64,000 nucleotides of DNA, taken from positions 1,031,001 to 1,095,000 of the forward strand of contig JABTUB010000001.1 of assembly GCA_015075585.1 (NCBI GenBank), in the 5' to 3' direction. The translations under genes and the position numbers were made by a program. Origin of the DNA: Chloracidobacterium sp. (GTDB lineage: Bacteria > Acidobacteriota > Blastocatellia > Pyrinomonadales > Pyrinomonadaceae). The first letter of the stretch is position 1. Each line of letters starts with the position of its first letter. Positions 26,091-35,882 of the stretch are shown here, in pieces. The notes under the pieces were generated by a model. The model had not been told where the DNA came from. It saw only the letters and a list, made by a program, of their open reading frames with translations, and did no database searches.

Positions 26091-27098
26091 CTAAGGTGCG
26101 GTCGGGCTGCCTCCTGTCGCAAGGTAAAGCACCGCCATGCGTACCGCGACGCCGTATTTTACTTGGTCGAGGATCAGCGAACGGGAACTGTCGGCAACCT
26201 CCGATGCTATCTCGATGCCGCGGTTCATCGGCCCGGGATGCAGGACGATAGCGTCACGCTTTGCAAGGCTCAAACGCTCATTCGTCAAGCCGTAATGGAT
26301 CGAATACTCGCTCAGGCTCGGGAAGAACGCGGCGTCCTGGCGTTCGCGCTGTATGCGAAGGATCATAACGACGTCGGCCCCATCTATCGCCTGCTCGATA
26401 CTGCCGCAAACCGTGAGCGGCGGCTCCGCGCTTCGACCTTCCGCGTCATGCATCCGGTTGTCCGTGAGTGAAGCAAAGTTCTTCGGGACCAGCGTGCCCG
26501 GGCCTGCGACACGCACACGCGAGCCGAGCTTTGTAAGCAAATGGATGTTGGATCGCGCGACGCGGCTGTGAAGAATGTCGCCGATGATCGCGACCTCAAG
26601 CCCGCCGAAACCGCCTTTGCGTTCGCGGATCGTCATCGCATCGAGCAAAGCCTGTGTCGGATGTTCGTTGGCACCGTCGCCCGCGTTGACTATCGCCGCG
26701 CGGCTCACCTTTGCAAGCTGATGCGGCACGCCCGCCGAAGAATGACGTACGACGATGCAGTCAGGCGCCATCGCGTCGAGGTTCAACGCCGTGTCGAGCA
26801 GCGTTTCGCCTTTCGTTACGCTGGATGAGGCGACGCTGATGTTCACTGCATCCGCCGAGAGCCGCTTCGCCGCAAGCTCGAACGAGGTGCGTGTTCGCGT
26901 GGAATTCTCAAAGAAAAGGTTTATCACCGTCTTGCCGCGAAGCGCCGGCACCTTCTTGACCTCGCGTTCGGAAATTTCGCTGAATGTTTCCGCTGTGTCG
27001 AGAATGCCCACGATCGCCTCGGGCGTTAGGCTGCGTATGCCAAGCAGATCGCGTCTGCGGAATGGTTTTTCGTCCTTTGTGTGAAAATCAGCACTCAT
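26091..27098 (-). CDS. pyrB: aspartate carbamoyltransferase, catalytic chain
   Basis: About 335 residues. The carbamoyl-phosphate loop [13 protein letters not shown], the HPTQALLD motif and the aspartate-side HPGPMNRG are all present. The enzyme makes carbamoyl-aspartate from carbamoyl phosphate and aspartate. No regulatory chain gene (pyrI) is adjacent, as is usual in PyrR-controlled systems. I choose the ATG at 27098: another ATG at 27122 lies in the loop of a terminator-like hairpin between pyrR and pyrB, which argues against it. Confidence 0.94.
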   Translation of the reverse strand: MSADFHTKDEKPFRRRDLLGIRSLTPEAIVGILDTAETFSEISEREVKKVPALRGKTVINLFFENSTRTRTSFELAAKRLSADAVNISVASSSVTKGETLLDTALNLDAMAPDCIVVRHSSAGVPHQLAKVSRAAIVNAGDGANEHPTQALLDAMTIRERKGGFGGLEVAIIGDILHSRVARSNIHLLTKLGSRVRVAGPGTLVPKNFASLTDNRMHDAEGRSAEPPLTVCGSIEQAIDGADVVMILRIQRERQDAAFFPSLSEYSIHYGLTNERLSLAKRDAIVLHPGPMNRGIEIASEVADSSRSLILDQVKYGVAVRMAVLYLATGGSPTAP

Positions 27099-27106
27099 CG
27101 CACAAG

Positions 27107-27134
27107 AAAAAAAGCAAGGCATTTAACCTTGCTT
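27107..27134 (-). terminator. terminator-like hairpin between pyrR and pyrB (possible attenuator)
   Basis: On the minus strand AAGCAAGG pairs with CCTTGCTT around the loop TTAAATG and runs into a T tract. It lies in the 41-base gap between pyrR and pyrB. PyrR of Bacillus acts by attenuation in similar intergenic positions, so this may be a regulated terminator. No antiterminator or PyrR-binding loop was recognised. Confidence 0.7.
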
Positions 27135-27139
27135 CGTAT

Positions 27140-27706
27140 TCAAGCCGGCCTTTCGAAGATACCAACTGCCTCGACCTCGTCGAACTCCTTGAGCATCACC
27201 TTTATGATCTCGCTTTGCTTTGTCGAGACATGCGTGCCGACAAAATCAGCTTGGATCGGCAGCTCGCGATGTTCGCGGCCGCGATCAACAAGCACGGCAA
27301 GCTGTACTTTGCGCGGCCTGCCGAAATCCATAAGCTGATCGAGCGCGGCTCGGATCGTCCGGCCCGTATAAAGTACGTCATCGACGAGGATGATATTCTT
27401 GCCTTCGATATCCTCGGCAAGCTCGGTCCGGTTCACGACCGGATTGGCCCCGACCGTCGAAAGGTCGTCGCGGTACAATGTTATGTCGAGTATGCCGTAT
27501 GCGGGGCGATGGCCTTCGAGAGCTTCGATGTTGTCGCGTAAACGCTCGGCGAGCGGCACTCCGCGGCGGCGGATCCCGACAAGATAAAGGTCGGGAGCAC
27601 CGTTAGTTTTCTCGACGATCTCTGTCGCAAGACGCCGAAGAGCTCGCTTGATCGCCGTAGAATCCATGATGCGGGTCTTTTCGACCAGAGTAAATTCGTC
27701 TCCCAT
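27140..27706 (-). CDS. pyrR: bifunctional pyr regulator/uracil phosphoribosyltransferase
   Basis: A 188-residue PyrR protein. The PRPP-binding loop is [19 protein letters not shown], and the N-terminal core ([17 protein letters not shown]) and the stretch [13 protein letters not shown] match the family. In Firmicutes and relatives PyrR binds pyr mRNA when UMP or UTP is high and causes early termination; it also makes UMP from uracil. The ATG at 27706 is chosen. It is the first gene of the minus-strand unit with pyrB and pyrC and is divergent from pyrD, with 41 bases between starts. Confidence 0.93.
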   Translation of the reverse strand: MGDEFTLVEKTRIMDSTAIKRALRRLATEIVEKTNGAPDLYLVGIRRRGVPLAERLRDNIEALEGHRPAYGILDITLYRDDLSTVGANPVVNRTELAEDIEGKNIILVDDVLYTGRTIRAALDQLMDFGRPRKVQLAVLVDRGREHRELPIQADFVGTHVSTKQSEIIKVMLKEFDEVEAVGIFERPA

Positions 27707-27747
27707 TCGATGCAAATCGTAACAAAGCCTACTAGAATCGACAAACG

Positions 27748-28818
27748 GTGGGATCGATCTGGGAGAAAATAATACGTCGTGCGATGTTCTCGCTCGATGC
27801 GGAACGGGCACACGAGCTTGGTGCGCTGGCATTGCGCAGCGGTGTCGCCGGCGCTCTCGCAGGTGCGTTCGAGCCGGACGAGATCTTGCGGACCGACGCG
27901 TTCGGGCTGTCGTTCAAAACGCCGCTCGGCATCGCCGCGGGCTTCGATAAGAACGGCGTGCTGATCGATGCACTCGCCGCTCTCGGCTTTGGCTTTGTCG
28001 AGGCCGGAACCGTGACCTTCCGCCCGCAGGACGGCAACGCCAAGCCGCGGCTGTTTCGCTTGCCGGATGACGAAGCACTTATCAATCGCCTTGGTTTTAA
28101 CAATGCGGGAGCCGAAGCGGTTGCCGCAAATATCAAAAGATCGGCCCGCAATTGCGTTATCGGCGTAAATATCGGCAAAAACCGCGATGTGCCGAACGAA
28201 GAGGCCGCCGAGAACTATCTTGCCGCCTTTGAGATGGTTCATCCTGCCGCCGACTATATTGCCGTGAATATCTCGTCGCCGAATACGCCGAAATTACGTG
28301 AACTTCAGCAGGCAGAGAGCCTTGATGAACTGCTTGCGGCTTTGCAGCGCAGGAACGCGGAGCTTGGCCGCAAGCCTCTGTTAGTGAAGATCGCTCCTGA
28401 CCTGACAGGTGACCAGATACGAGCCGCCGCCGCCGCCTGTCTCAAGCACGAGATCGACGCCATTATCGCAACGAACACGACCATTTCGCGTGAAGGGCTG
28501 AGGACACGCGATCCTGCACAGCTCGGTGAGGGCGGGCTTTCGGGGCGGCCGCTGCGTGAACGGTCGAACGCTGTGATCGCGGAGATTTTTCGGTACACCG
28601 ATGGGAAGTTGCCGATCGTCGGCGTCGGCGGCATCTTTAATGCGGCAGACGCGCTCGAGAAGATAACGTCCGGCGCTTCGCTGATTCAGGCGTACACGGG
28701 CTTTGTCTATAACGGACCGAGCTTTGCGCGGCACGTCGCGGGCGGGCTTGCGGAATTGCTGAAGGAGCACGGATATGCACGTCTCACTGACGCGGTCGGA
28801 GCCGCCGTTAAACGCTAA
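27748..28818 (+). CDS. pyrD: dihydroorotate dehydrogenase (quinone), class 2
   Basis: A 356-residue class 2 enzyme that oxidises dihydroorotate to orotate at the inner membrane and passes electrons to quinone. The N-terminal membrane-binding helices ([21 protein letters not shown]) mark class 2. FMN- and substrate-site motifs follow: [34 protein letters not shown] with the catalytic serine region, and VGVGGI. The GTG at 27748 keeps the membrane helices; an ATG at 27784 would remove one. It completes the pyrimidine set with the divergent pyrRBC genes. Confidence 0.94.
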   Translation: MGSIWEKIIRRAMFSLDAERAHELGALALRSGVAGALAGAFEPDEILRTDAFGLSFKTPLGIAAGFDKNGVLIDALAALGFGFVEAGTVTFRPQDGNAKPRLFRLPDDEALINRLGFNNAGAEAVAANIKRSARNCVIGVNIGKNRDVPNEEAAENYLAAFEMVHPAADYIAVNISSPNTPKLRELQQAESLDELLAALQRRNAELGRKPLLVKIAPDLTGDQIRAAAAACLKHEIDAIIATNTTISREGLRTRDPAQLGEGGLSGRPLRERSNAVIAEIFRYTDGKLPIVGVGGIFNAADALEKITSGASLIQAYTGFVYNGPSFARHVAGGLAELLKEHGYARLTDAVGAAVKR

Positions 28819-28826
28819 GCATTTGT

Positions 28827-28854
28827 TTGACACGAATTGCTGAGCCGCTATAAT
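28827..28854 (+). promoter_or_regulatory. consensus sigma-70-type promoter of the yceD-rpmF-fab operon
   Basis: TTGACA (28827-28832) and TATAAT (28849-28854) are both perfect matches, 16 bases apart. Transcription would start near 28861, some 38 bases before yceD. Confidence 0.85.
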
Positions 28855-28898
28855 TAAACTTTTGCTTTTAGCGGGCGGTCCCGTGAGATCGCAAGAAG

Positions 28899-29408
28899 AT
28901 GATCATTGAACTTGCAAGCGTTACCGAAAGGCCGAAGGTGATCGAGCGGGCCTTTACCGAAGGCGAGATCGACCTTGACCTCGAGGATGCAAAGGCGGTG
29001 GGCCGAACCGATCTTCACGGCGTTGCTCAACGCATCGAAGGGAAAGCTCACATTTCGGGCCGATTGACCGCGAATGTTGAATTCGCCTGTGTGCGCTGCT
29101 TGCAGACGACATTGTTTAAGATAGATGCGGAGTTCGATGATGTTTTTATCGAGCCGGATGCCGAAGGCGAAACGGATGTTTCGCTCGAAGCGGAAGAACT
29201 TGATGAAAGCTACGCGCTTGATGGCAGAATTGACATTGCCGAGGCCGTACGTGAGCAGATCATTCTCGCTTTGCCCGACCGGCCGCTGTGCGGCGAAGAT
29301 TGTAAAGGTTTGTGTCCGAAGTGTGGAACGGACCTTAATTTGATAAAATGTAATTGTATTACATCTGATACGGACCCTCGCTGGGCCGCTCTTAAGCAGA
29401 TCCGCTGA
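28899..29408 (+). CDS. yceD: YceD/DUF177 family protein
   Basis: A 169-residue protein of the YceD (DUF177) family, which in many bacteria precedes rpmF, as here, and has been linked to 23S rRNA or large-subunit assembly. The four conserved cysteines near the C-terminus (LCGEDCKGLCPKC) and the final CNC look like a metal site, and a CVRC pair occurs near residue 67. It is the first gene after a consensus promoter and heads the operon with rpmF and the fatty acid genes. Confidence 0.88.
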   Translation: MIIELASVTERPKVIERAFTEGEIDLDLEDAKAVGRTDLHGVAQRIEGKAHISGRLTANVEFACVRCLQTTLFKIDAEFDDVFIEPDAEGETDVSLEAEELDESYALDGRIDIAEAVREQIILALPDRPLCGEDCKGLCPKCGTDLNLIKCNCITSDTDPRWAALKQIR

Positions 29409-29473
29409 CGGAATGAAAGCAGTGCATTAAACAGAGCGATAATAGGCCCCGCGGCAGTTTTTTTGAGGTAAAG

Positions 29474-29659
29474 ATGCCAAATCCGAAACGACGACATTCA
29501 CATGCACGCACCCGTACGCGCCGAGCGCACGATGCTCTGAGCACGCCCCAGTTCTATATTGATAAGGACTCGGGTGAGGCAAAGGTGCCGCATCGCATTG
29601 ACACAAAGACGGGTACCTATAAGGGCCGCAAGATCATCAACGTCAAAGAAAGCGAATAA
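29474..29659 (+). CDS. rpmF: 50S ribosomal protein L32
   Basis: A 61-residue basic protein starting MPNPKRRHSHARTRTRRAHD, the usual L32 N-terminus, and ending in the GTYKGRKII segment. It has no CxxC zinc motif, so it is the zinc-free form. The ATG has GAGG seven bases upstream after a run of seven T residues. Linkage to yceD and fabH is the common bacterial arrangement. Confidence 0.95.
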   Translation: MPNPKRRHSHARTRTRRAHDALSTPQFYIDKDSGEAKVPHRIDTKTGTYKGRKIINVKESE

Positions 29660-29669
29660 TATTTAGTTC

Positions 29670-30656
29670 ATGACTGACCTACGTGCGGGCATCATCGGCA
29701 TGGGACATTCTTATCCCGACGGCATTCTTACCAATGCCGATCTGGAAAAGCTTGTCGATACCAACGATGAATGGATAACTACGCGTACCGGGATCAAGCA
29801 GCGCCATAAGGCTGCTCCGGACGAATATACGTCGCAGTTCGGCGTCAAAGCGGCGCTTCAGGCGATCGAGCGTTCAGGCCTTAAGCCCGAGGATATCGAC
29901 GTTATAGTTTGTGCGACGACAACGCCGGATCAGATATTGCCTTCGACGGGAGCTCTCATTCAAGCAAAGATCGGGGCTGTCAATGCGGCCGGCATGGACG
30001 TTTTTGCGGCGTGTTCCGGGTTTTTGTACGGTATAACGATGGTTGAATCGATGATCCGTACCGGTGCGATCAAGTATGCGTTGGTCATCGGTGCTGAGGT
30101 CTTGACGAAGTACGTCGATTACACCGACCGCACAACGTGCGTCATCTTCGGCGATGGCGCGGGTGCCGCTGTCCTTGGGCCTGTGACGGGCGGTAAGGGC
30201 ATTCTGGCAACAAAGATCAAGTCGGACGGCCGCTACGAAGAGCAGCTTTACTCGCCCGGCGGCGGAACGAAGCTGGGGACGACCCATGAGACGATCGATA
30301 ATCGCGATCATTTCTTCAAAATGAAGGGAAATGAGCTGTTCAAGGTCGCGGTTCGTTCAATGGCAGATATTTCGGCCGAAATGATCGAAAAGGCCGGGTT
30401 GACCATTGATGATATCGACCTTGTGATACCGCATCAGGCCAATCAGCGCATCACCGACGCGGTTGCTTCGCGTTTGGGTGTTCCTGATGAAAAGGTATAT
30501 TCGAATATTGCGGAGCACGGCAACACTTCATCGGCATCCATACCGATCGCGATGGATGAGTGCATCGAGGCCGGAAGGATCAAAGAGGGCACGATCGTGC
30601 TTCTCACAGCCTTTGGCGGCGGTGTCACTTGGGGCGGTACCGTGATCAGATTTTAG
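29670..30656 (+). CDS. fabH: beta-ketoacyl-ACP synthase III
   Basis: A 328-residue FabH, which begins fatty acid synthesis by condensing an acyl-CoA with malonyl-ACP. The catalytic cysteine is in FAACSGFLYG, the histidine in IPHQANQRI and the asparagine in EHGNTSSAS. The start region has TRTGIKQRH for CoA binding. It comes 10 bases after rpmF and 5 bases before fabD in the operon. Confidence 0.95.
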   Translation: MTDLRAGIIGMGHSYPDGILTNADLEKLVDTNDEWITTRTGIKQRHKAAPDEYTSQFGVKAALQAIERSGLKPEDIDVIVCATTTPDQILPSTGALIQAKIGAVNAAGMDVFAACSGFLYGITMVESMIRTGAIKYALVIGAEVLTKYVDYTDRTTCVIFGDGAGAAVLGPVTGGKGILATKIKSDGRYEEQLYSPGGGTKLGTTHETIDNRDHFFKMKGNELFKVAVRSMADISAEMIEKAGLTIDDIDLVIPHQANQRITDAVASRLGVPDEKVYSNIAEHGNTSSASIPIAMDECIEAGRIKEGTIVLLTAFGGGVTWGGTVIRF

Positions 30657-30661
30657 ACCGA

Positions 30662-31594
30662 ATGTCCAAGACCGCGTATATTTTTCCCGGCCAAGGCAGC
30701 CAGTCGGTCGGAATGGGGAAAGACCTTTACGACACATTCCCCGCAGCACGAAGTGTTTTTGAGGAAGCTGATGATGCGTTAGGCTTCAGCTTGTCCGACC
30801 TGTGCTTTTCAGGTGATGAGTCGGAACTTCAGCTAACGGCGAATACCCAGCCGGCGATATTGACAGTGTCGGTTGCCGCGTATCGTGCGGCGATCGCTGA
30901 AGGTTTGGCCGTACCGGCGGTTGCGGCAGGACACAGCCTCGGCGAATATTCGGCGCTTGTTGCCGCCGGTATGATGGAATTTTCGGATGCGGTCCGTACT
31001 GTACGGCTCCGAGGCACGTATATGCAGGAAGCGGTGCCTGTCGGCGTCGGCGCAATGGCCGCCATCCTCGGACTCGGCATTGAGGAGGTTGATGCCGGAT
31101 GCAGCGAGGCGGCTGAAGGCATGGTTTGCAGTGCTGCAAATATCAATTCGCCGTCGCAGATCGTTATCGCGGGAAATGCCGAAGCCGTAGAACGCGCGTG
31201 CGTGATATTAAAGGAAAAAGGTGCGAAAAGGGCCATTATGCTGAATGTTTCCGCACCGTTCCACTGTGCGCTGATGATGCCTGCGCAAGAGAGGCTTGCG
31301 GCAGATCTCGCAAAAGTGAATTTTAGGGACGGAGCGTATCCGGTCGTCCACAATGTCGATGCCGGGCCGAATTCGCGAGGGGCGGCGGCAGCCGATAAAC
31401 TGATTCGGCAGGTGTCGTCGCCGGTCAGATGGCTCGAGTCGGTCAAAGGGTTGATAGCTTCCGGCGTTGATAATTTTGTCGAGATCGGGCCGGGAAAGGT
31501 GCTTACCGGGCTTGTACGACAGATCGACCGCGAAGTAAGATACGCAAATATCGAAAATACCGAAGGGTTGAATTCTGCGTTGGATAATAATTAG
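30662..31594 (+). CDS. fabD: malonyl-CoA:ACP transacylase
   Basis: A 310-residue FabD that loads malonyl groups onto ACP. The N-terminus [15 protein letters not shown] and the nucleophile elbow [10 protein letters not shown] (catalytic serine) are present, as is the histidine in [10 protein letters not shown]. The ATG at 30662 gives the family start; the frame is open upstream within fabH but carries no homology. Confidence 0.95.
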   Translation: MSKTAYIFPGQGSQSVGMGKDLYDTFPAARSVFEEADDALGFSLSDLCFSGDESELQLTANTQPAILTVSVAAYRAAIAEGLAVPAVAAGHSLGEYSALVAAGMMEFSDAVRTVRLRGTYMQEAVPVGVGAMAAILGLGIEEVDAGCSEAAEGMVCSAANINSPSQIVIAGNAEAVERACVILKEKGAKRAIMLNVSAPFHCALMMPAQERLAADLAKVNFRDGAYPVVHNVDAGPNSRGAAAADKLIRQVSSPVRWLESVKGLIASGVDNFVEIGPGKVLTGLVRQIDREVRYANIENTEGLNSALDNN

Positions 31595-31608
31595 AAAGAG
31601 GAGAAATT

Positions 31609-31845
31609 ATGTCGGAAATACAAGATAAGATCAAAGAGATCATCGTTGATGAATTGGGTGTAGATGAAGCCGAAGTTACCGAAAATGCTCGGTTCATTGA
31701 AGACCTTGGGGCAGACTCGCTTGATCTTGTGGAACTTGTGATGCGTTTCGAAGAGGAGTTCGATATCGAGATACCGGACGAAGAGTCTGAGAAGATCCAG
31801 AGCGTACGGGACGCTTACGCGTACGTCGAGCAGCATAAGGCGTGA
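31609..31845 (+). CDS. acpP: acyl carrier protein
   Basis: A 78-residue acidic protein with the phosphopantetheine attachment site [10 protein letters not shown] (the serine after Asp). AGAGGAG stands 8 bases before the ATG, a strong ribosome site suited to an abundant protein. It lies between fabD and fabF, the conserved order. Confidence 0.96.
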   Translation: MSEIQDKIKEIIVDELGVDEAEVTENARFIEDLGADSLDLVELVMRFEEEFDIEIPDEESEKIQSVRDAYAYVEQHKA

Positions 31846-31910
31846 TCCGCCTCTGACCACAGCGGGCCTTAATTCATCAATTATTGTCTCCGCTAAGGTC
31901 TGCATTTACT

Positions 31911-33152
31911 ATGAAACGTCGGGTGGTCGTAACAGGGCTCGGGTTGGTTACCGCGATCGGCAACAGCGTCGGACAGGCGTGGGATGGCTTAATGCGCGGT
32001 GCCAGCGGAGCCGATTACATTACTAAATTTGACGCATCGAACTTTCCCGTGCGCTTTGCGTGCGAAGTGAAGGGCTTTGACGCGTTGGATTTTCTCGACA
32101 AGAAAGAGGCGCGCCGGATGGGGGCCTTTACGCATTTCGCACTTGCCGCCTCAGATGAGGCAGTAAAGTGCAGCGGCTTAAAGATCGACGAGACGAATGC
32201 CGGGATGGTCGGAACCTATATCAGTTCCGGTATCGGCGATTTCTGGGCGATCGAGCGTGAGCACGAGAAGCTGCTTACTTCGGGGCCTGATCGAGTTTCG
32301 CCGTTCTTTATTGTTTCTGCGATCGTAAATCTTGCTTCCGGAAATGTTTCGATCAGGCATGGCGCAAAGGGTCCGAATTCGGCGACGGCAACCGCGTGTT
32401 CTGCGGGAGCACACGCTATCGGCGACAGTTTTCGCCTCATTGAGCGCGGTGATGCTGATGCGATGATCTGCGGCGGGACGGAGAGTGCGATCACTCCGAT
32501 GTCGGTTGCGGGCTTTGCGTCAATGCGGGCTCTCTCGACGCGGAACGAGGATCCGCAGCACGCATCAAGGCCGTTTGACCTCGAGCGTGACGGCTTCGTC
32601 ATCGGCGAAGGCGCCGGCTTGATGGTGCTCGAGGAACTGGAATTCGCAAAACGGCGTGGGGCGAACATCCTTGCCGAGATCGTCGGTTATGGTATGAGCG
32701 GCGATGCGTTTCACGTTACGATGCCTGACGAGACGGGCTCGGGAGCCGTTCGCGTGATGCAGCGTGCCTTGAGCGATGCGGGTATCGAGCCGCAGCAGAT
32801 CGGCTACATTAATGCACACGGTACATCAACGCCGTACAATGATAAGTTCGAGACGCTTGCTATCAAGAAGGTCTTCGGCGAACACGCATACAAGATACCG
32901 GTTAGTTCGACAAAGTCAATGACGGGGCATGCACTTGGAGCGGCCGGCGGCCTTGAAGCTGTGTTTTCCGTCAAGTCGATCATCGAAAAGAAACTTCCGC
33001 CGACGATCAATTACGAATTCCCCGATCCTGACTGCGATCTCGATTATGTGCCGAATACGGCCCGCGAAGCCGAGGTCGAGTATGTGCTCTCGAATAATTT
33101 CGGGTTCGGCGGTACCAATGCTTGTTTGATATTCAAGCGGTTTGACGAGTAG
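31911..33152 (+). CDS. fabF: beta-ketoacyl-ACP synthase II
   Basis: A 413-residue condensing enzyme for fatty acid elongation. The catalytic cysteine is in [12 protein letters not shown], and the two histidines are in [11 protein letters not shown] and [13 protein letters not shown]. The C-terminal [10 protein letters not shown] motif is present. The ATG at 31911 gives the normal N-terminus [11 protein letters not shown]; nine upstream codons are open but not family-like. Confidence 0.95.
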   Translation: MKRRVVVTGLGLVTAIGNSVGQAWDGLMRGASGADYITKFDASNFPVRFACEVKGFDALDFLDKKEARRMGAFTHFALAASDEAVKCSGLKIDETNAGMVGTYISSGIGDFWAIEREHEKLLTSGPDRVSPFFIVSAIVNLASGNVSIRHGAKGPNSATATACSAGAHAIGDSFRLIERGDADAMICGGTESAITPMSVAGFASMRALSTRNEDPQHASRPFDLERDGFVIGEGAGLMVLEELEFAKRRGANILAEIVGYGMSGDAFHVTMPDETGSGAVRVMQRALSDAGIEPQQIGYINAHGTSTPYNDKFETLAIKKVFGEHAYKIPVSSTKSMTGHALGAAGGLEAVFSVKSIIEKKLPPTINYEFPDPDCDLDYVPNTAREAEVEYVLSNNFGFGGTNACLIFKRFDE

Positions 33153-33178
33153 CGTTAGCGGCTGAGCAATTAAGTTCT

Positions 33179-33955
33179 ATGAAGATCATCGTTCTAATGA
33201 AGCAGGTCGCCAATAAGGATGCGGTCCTTCGCATCTCGGGCGACGAAAAGTGGATAAACGAGACGGACATTGCCATGCAGACAAATGAGTCTGACGGCTA
33301 TGCACTCGAAGAAGCCTTGCGAACGATCGAGGCGAAGGGCGAAGGCGAGGTCGTCGTATGCACGCTCGGCCCGCAGAGTGCAAAAACAGTTATCAAAGAC
33401 GCTCTTGCGCGCGGTGCGAACCGCGCGATACATATCGTTGCTGAGAACAGCCGTGAACTGTCGTCCTATCAGATCGCAAAGGCCATCGCGGATGCGATCC
33501 GTGATGAGAATGCCGATCTGATCTTTTCGGGTCTTCAATCCGATGATGCGAGTCACGGCCAGACGGGCGTGATCCTTGCGGAACTGCTCGGCATTCCGCA
33601 CGCGACGATCGTCATTGAGCTTGACCGCACAAGCCTCGGCGACACGCTCAGGCTGAAGCGTGAACTCGAAAGCGGCTGGTATCAGTGGTTCACCTACAAG
33701 CTGCCCGCACTTCTGACCATTCAATCCGGCATCTCGCAGATCCGTTATGCATCGCTAAAGGGCATCATGGCGGCAAAAAGTAAAGAAGTTCGCGAGGTAA
33801 CACCGCAGATCGAGGCGTTCGCGTCGGCTGCGGCGGTAAATAGGGTTTATATGCCGCTCAAAACCAAGCAAACGCAGATCCTCGGCAACGGCGACGCAAA
33901 AGCAGGCGCCGTCGAGCTGATCGAAAAGCTTCGAAATGAAGCTCGCGTCATCTGA
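33179..33955 (+). CDS. etfB: electron transfer flavoprotein, beta subunit
   Basis: A 258-residue ETF beta subunit (KIIVLMKQVANKDAVLRI, then ESDGYALEEALR). The AMP-binding region is in GLQSDDASHGQTGVILAELL. With the alpha subunit it carries electrons from acyl-CoA and other dehydrogenases to the ETF:quinone oxidoreductase. It starts 26 bases after fabF, so it is probably part of the fatty acid operon, and a terminator follows. The alpha gene is not adjacent but 1.9 kb further on, past a minus-strand gene. Confidence 0.93.
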   Translation: MKIIVLMKQVANKDAVLRISGDEKWINETDIAMQTNESDGYALEEALRTIEAKGEGEVVVCTLGPQSAKTVIKDALARGANRAIHIVAENSRELSSYQIAKAIADAIRDENADLIFSGLQSDDASHGQTGVILAELLGIPHATIVIELDRTSLGDTLRLKRELESGWYQWFTYKLPALLTIQSGISQIRYASLKGIMAAKSKEVREVTPQIEAFASAAAVNRVYMPLKTKQTQILGNGDAKAGAVELIEKLRNEARVI

Positions 33956-33983
33956 GCACGGACCTTGCTCTAAAATGAGAAGA

Positions 33984-34020
33984 GGCTGTCGGAAAGTGTC
34001 ATTCCGGCAGCCTTTTTCTT
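33984..34020 (+). terminator. intrinsic terminator after etfB
   Basis: An 11-base-pair stem (33984-33994 with 34002-34012, one G-U pair) followed by five T residues. It marks the end of the yceD to etfB operon. Confidence 0.85.
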
Positions 34021-34098
34021 GTGATCTTCGGCGTGAGCTACTTAGTCGAGGGTCTGTAAGCCGATCGCGGCCTGAGTTATCCGCCCTATTATGCCGTT

Positions 34099-34130
34099 CA
34101 AAAAAAGAGGCCGCCTTTTCAGACGGCCCC
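34099..34130 (-). terminator. intrinsic terminator of the FG-GAP protein gene
   Basis: On the minus strand GGCCGTC pairs with GGCGGCC around TGAAAA and runs into TCTTTTTTT. It lies 23 bases beyond the stop of the minus-strand gene and, with the etfB terminator, isolates the two converging units. Confidence 0.8.
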
Positions 34131-34152
34131 TGTTTCATTGCCGCTGCCGCGT

Positions 34153-35634
34153 TTACGGATTTGTTTGCCGATACGCAGCGGTTGCGGGCTGATCTGTCGC
34201 CGTACCCCAGGTCGGCGAACTGTACGTCGAATACGCTCCGCCGCCGCTGTTGCTGAGATACCAAACACCGGTTGACGGGCGGAACACCGCAAAATCAGTC
34301 ATCTTGTCACCGTCATAATCAGCAGGCTGCGGAATATCGCCGTTGAGTCCCCACTGGAATGAACGTACGGCAGTTGCTCCCGGTGCATTTTGAACATTCA
34401 GTGAGCTTGCAAGGTAATACCAGAAGCCTGTTGACGGGCGATAAACGGCGATGTCGCTTCTTGCGTCACCGTCAAAGTCGCCTGACACGATCCTGTCGGT
34501 CGAACTGCCGAACGGAACGCCCATCGCACAGATCGGCGTGGAAGTTCCGCAGCCGTATTCAAAGCCATACCCGAAATTGCTGTTACGGATGAACCAGCGA
34601 TACGTTCCGCCGACATTGCGGACGACAGCAAGGTCTGATGACAGGTCGCCGTCGAAATCGCCCGTTACGGGAACGTCGCCGTTCGCACCCCATTGTCCGT
34701 AGAGCATCGTATTCGTCGAACTCAGCAGAATATAGACCGTTGCATCCGACGGACGCCAGACAGCAACATCGCTTTTGCCGTCCTTATCGTAGTCGCCCGG
34801 GATCGCAATATCGCCGTTCATTCCCCACGGCTGATAAGTAACATTCGTCTGTGGTGAGGTCTGGCTTGTCGAGTAGAACCATTGGCCTGTTGTCGGGCGA
34901 TACGTACTGACATCGGTGCGGCCGTCGCCCGTGTAATCGCCCGCAGTGATGATGTCATTGCTGAGGCCGAAAAGCAGCGAATTCGTGCCGCCTGCGGAAT
35001 TCAAAACGTTCCATGTCGTATCGGACGAGCGGAAGAACGTCGGGTCGGCCTTTCCGTCGTTCGTGTGATCGTAACCTGCCTCACGGCATCCCGTTCGATA
35101 CGTGAGCTTATATGTGTACGAGCTGCATACCCCCGTACCTGCGGACGCGACGCCGTGAACGACGATCACGAACGACGCTCCTGCCGCGACCCTAAAGCTG
35201 AGGGTGCCGGTTCCGACAGTACTGAAACCCGGCTTACCGATAACGTTAGTGTTTGTGCTGGCTGGGTTAAATGACGAATATGCATCGACCTGCGTCGAGT
35301 TGTTCGTTGTACCGCCGCACTGGGTCATATCGTACTCAACCGTCACGCATACATCCTGGCCGGTCGGATTCGTATAGTTGTACGCGTCATAACTGAATGT
35401 ACCTGAAATGGGAGCTGCCGTCGGCGCTCCGCCGGTACAACTGGAAGGCACGCCGTCGCGGTTGATACGGCCCGACATCGTAGCATCGCCTGCGGTGATC
35501 GAACCTGTAACAACGACCGGCGATCCGTTCGGCTGGCAGACATATTGACCTAATGCCGACTGGCTGCCGCCGAAAAGCATCGTTACAAAGCCAAGCAGAG
35601 CCGTCGCTCGTTTGGCAAGATCTCTAAAGTTCAT
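34153..35634 (-). CDS. secreted FG-GAP/VCBS repeat protein
   Basis: A 493-residue exported protein. A signal peptide ends near residue 29 (SQSALG). A beta-rich domain of about 150 residues with a PPC-like appearance follows, then five or six FG-GAP-like blades with calcium-loop patterns (GDYTGDGRTDV, GDYDKDGKSDV, GDFDGDLSSDL, GDFDGDARSDI, ADYDGDKMTDF), each paired with a YRPSTGFWYYL-type strand. These would form a beta-propeller. Function is unknown; relatives are common in Acidobacteriota surface or secreted proteins. A strong GGAGGAG site precedes the ATG. The gene sits inverted between etfB and etfA. Confidence 0.85.
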   Translation of the reverse strand: MNFRDLAKRATALLGFVTMLFGGSQSALGQYVCQPNGSPVVVTGSITAGDATMSGRINRDGVPSSCTGGAPTAAPISGTFSYDAYNYTNPTGQDVCVTVEYDMTQCGGTTNNSTQVDAYSSFNPASTNTNVIGKPGFSTVGTGTLSFRVAAGASFVIVVHGVASAGTGVCSSYTYKLTYRTGCREAGYDHTNDGKADPTFFRSSDTTWNVLNSAGGTNSLLFGLSNDIITAGDYTGDGRTDVSTYRPTTGQWFYSTSQTSPQTNVTYQPWGMNGDIAIPGDYDKDGKSDVAVWRPSDATVYILLSSTNTMLYGQWGANGDVPVTGDFDGDLSSDLAVVRNVGGTYRWFIRNSNFGYGFEYGCGTSTPICAMGVPFGSSTDRIVSGDFDGDARSDIAVYRPSTGFWYYLASSLNVQNAPGATAVRSFQWGLNGDIPQPADYDGDKMTDFAVFRPSTGVWYLSNSGGGAYSTYSSPTWGTATDQPATAAYRQTNP

Positions 35635-35839
35635 GATCTCTCCTCCAAATGACTCAGGATCGTCTCCTGATGGGTATAGTAGTTAAAATTCCGTTGTTCA
35701 GCCGGCGTACAGCCTCTGACATTAGCCTGTTCAAACGCGCAATATCAGTCTGAAAATACTCCTATTTGCGGGCTTTTACAACTGGATTTGCACGTTTATT
35801 CCGTGGGCATGAGGTGCTGCTTGGGTTGGGCGTTCGCAG

Positions 35840-35868
35840 TTGGCAATAACCGGCCTTTTTGCGATAAT
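35840..35868 (+). promoter_or_regulatory. sigma-70-type promoter of etfA
   Basis: TTGGCA (35840-35845) and GATAAT (35863-35868) with a 17-base spacer. The expected transcription start near 35875 is only about 8 bases before the etfA ATG, so the mRNA would have almost no leader. Confidence 0.6.
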
Positions 35869-35882
35869 GCTTACTTACATTT

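Noticed and set aside
34153..35634. FG-GAP gene between etfB and etfA as part of a mobile element
   Set aside because: No transposase, terminal inverted repeats or target duplications are seen; simple insertion or rearrangement is enough.
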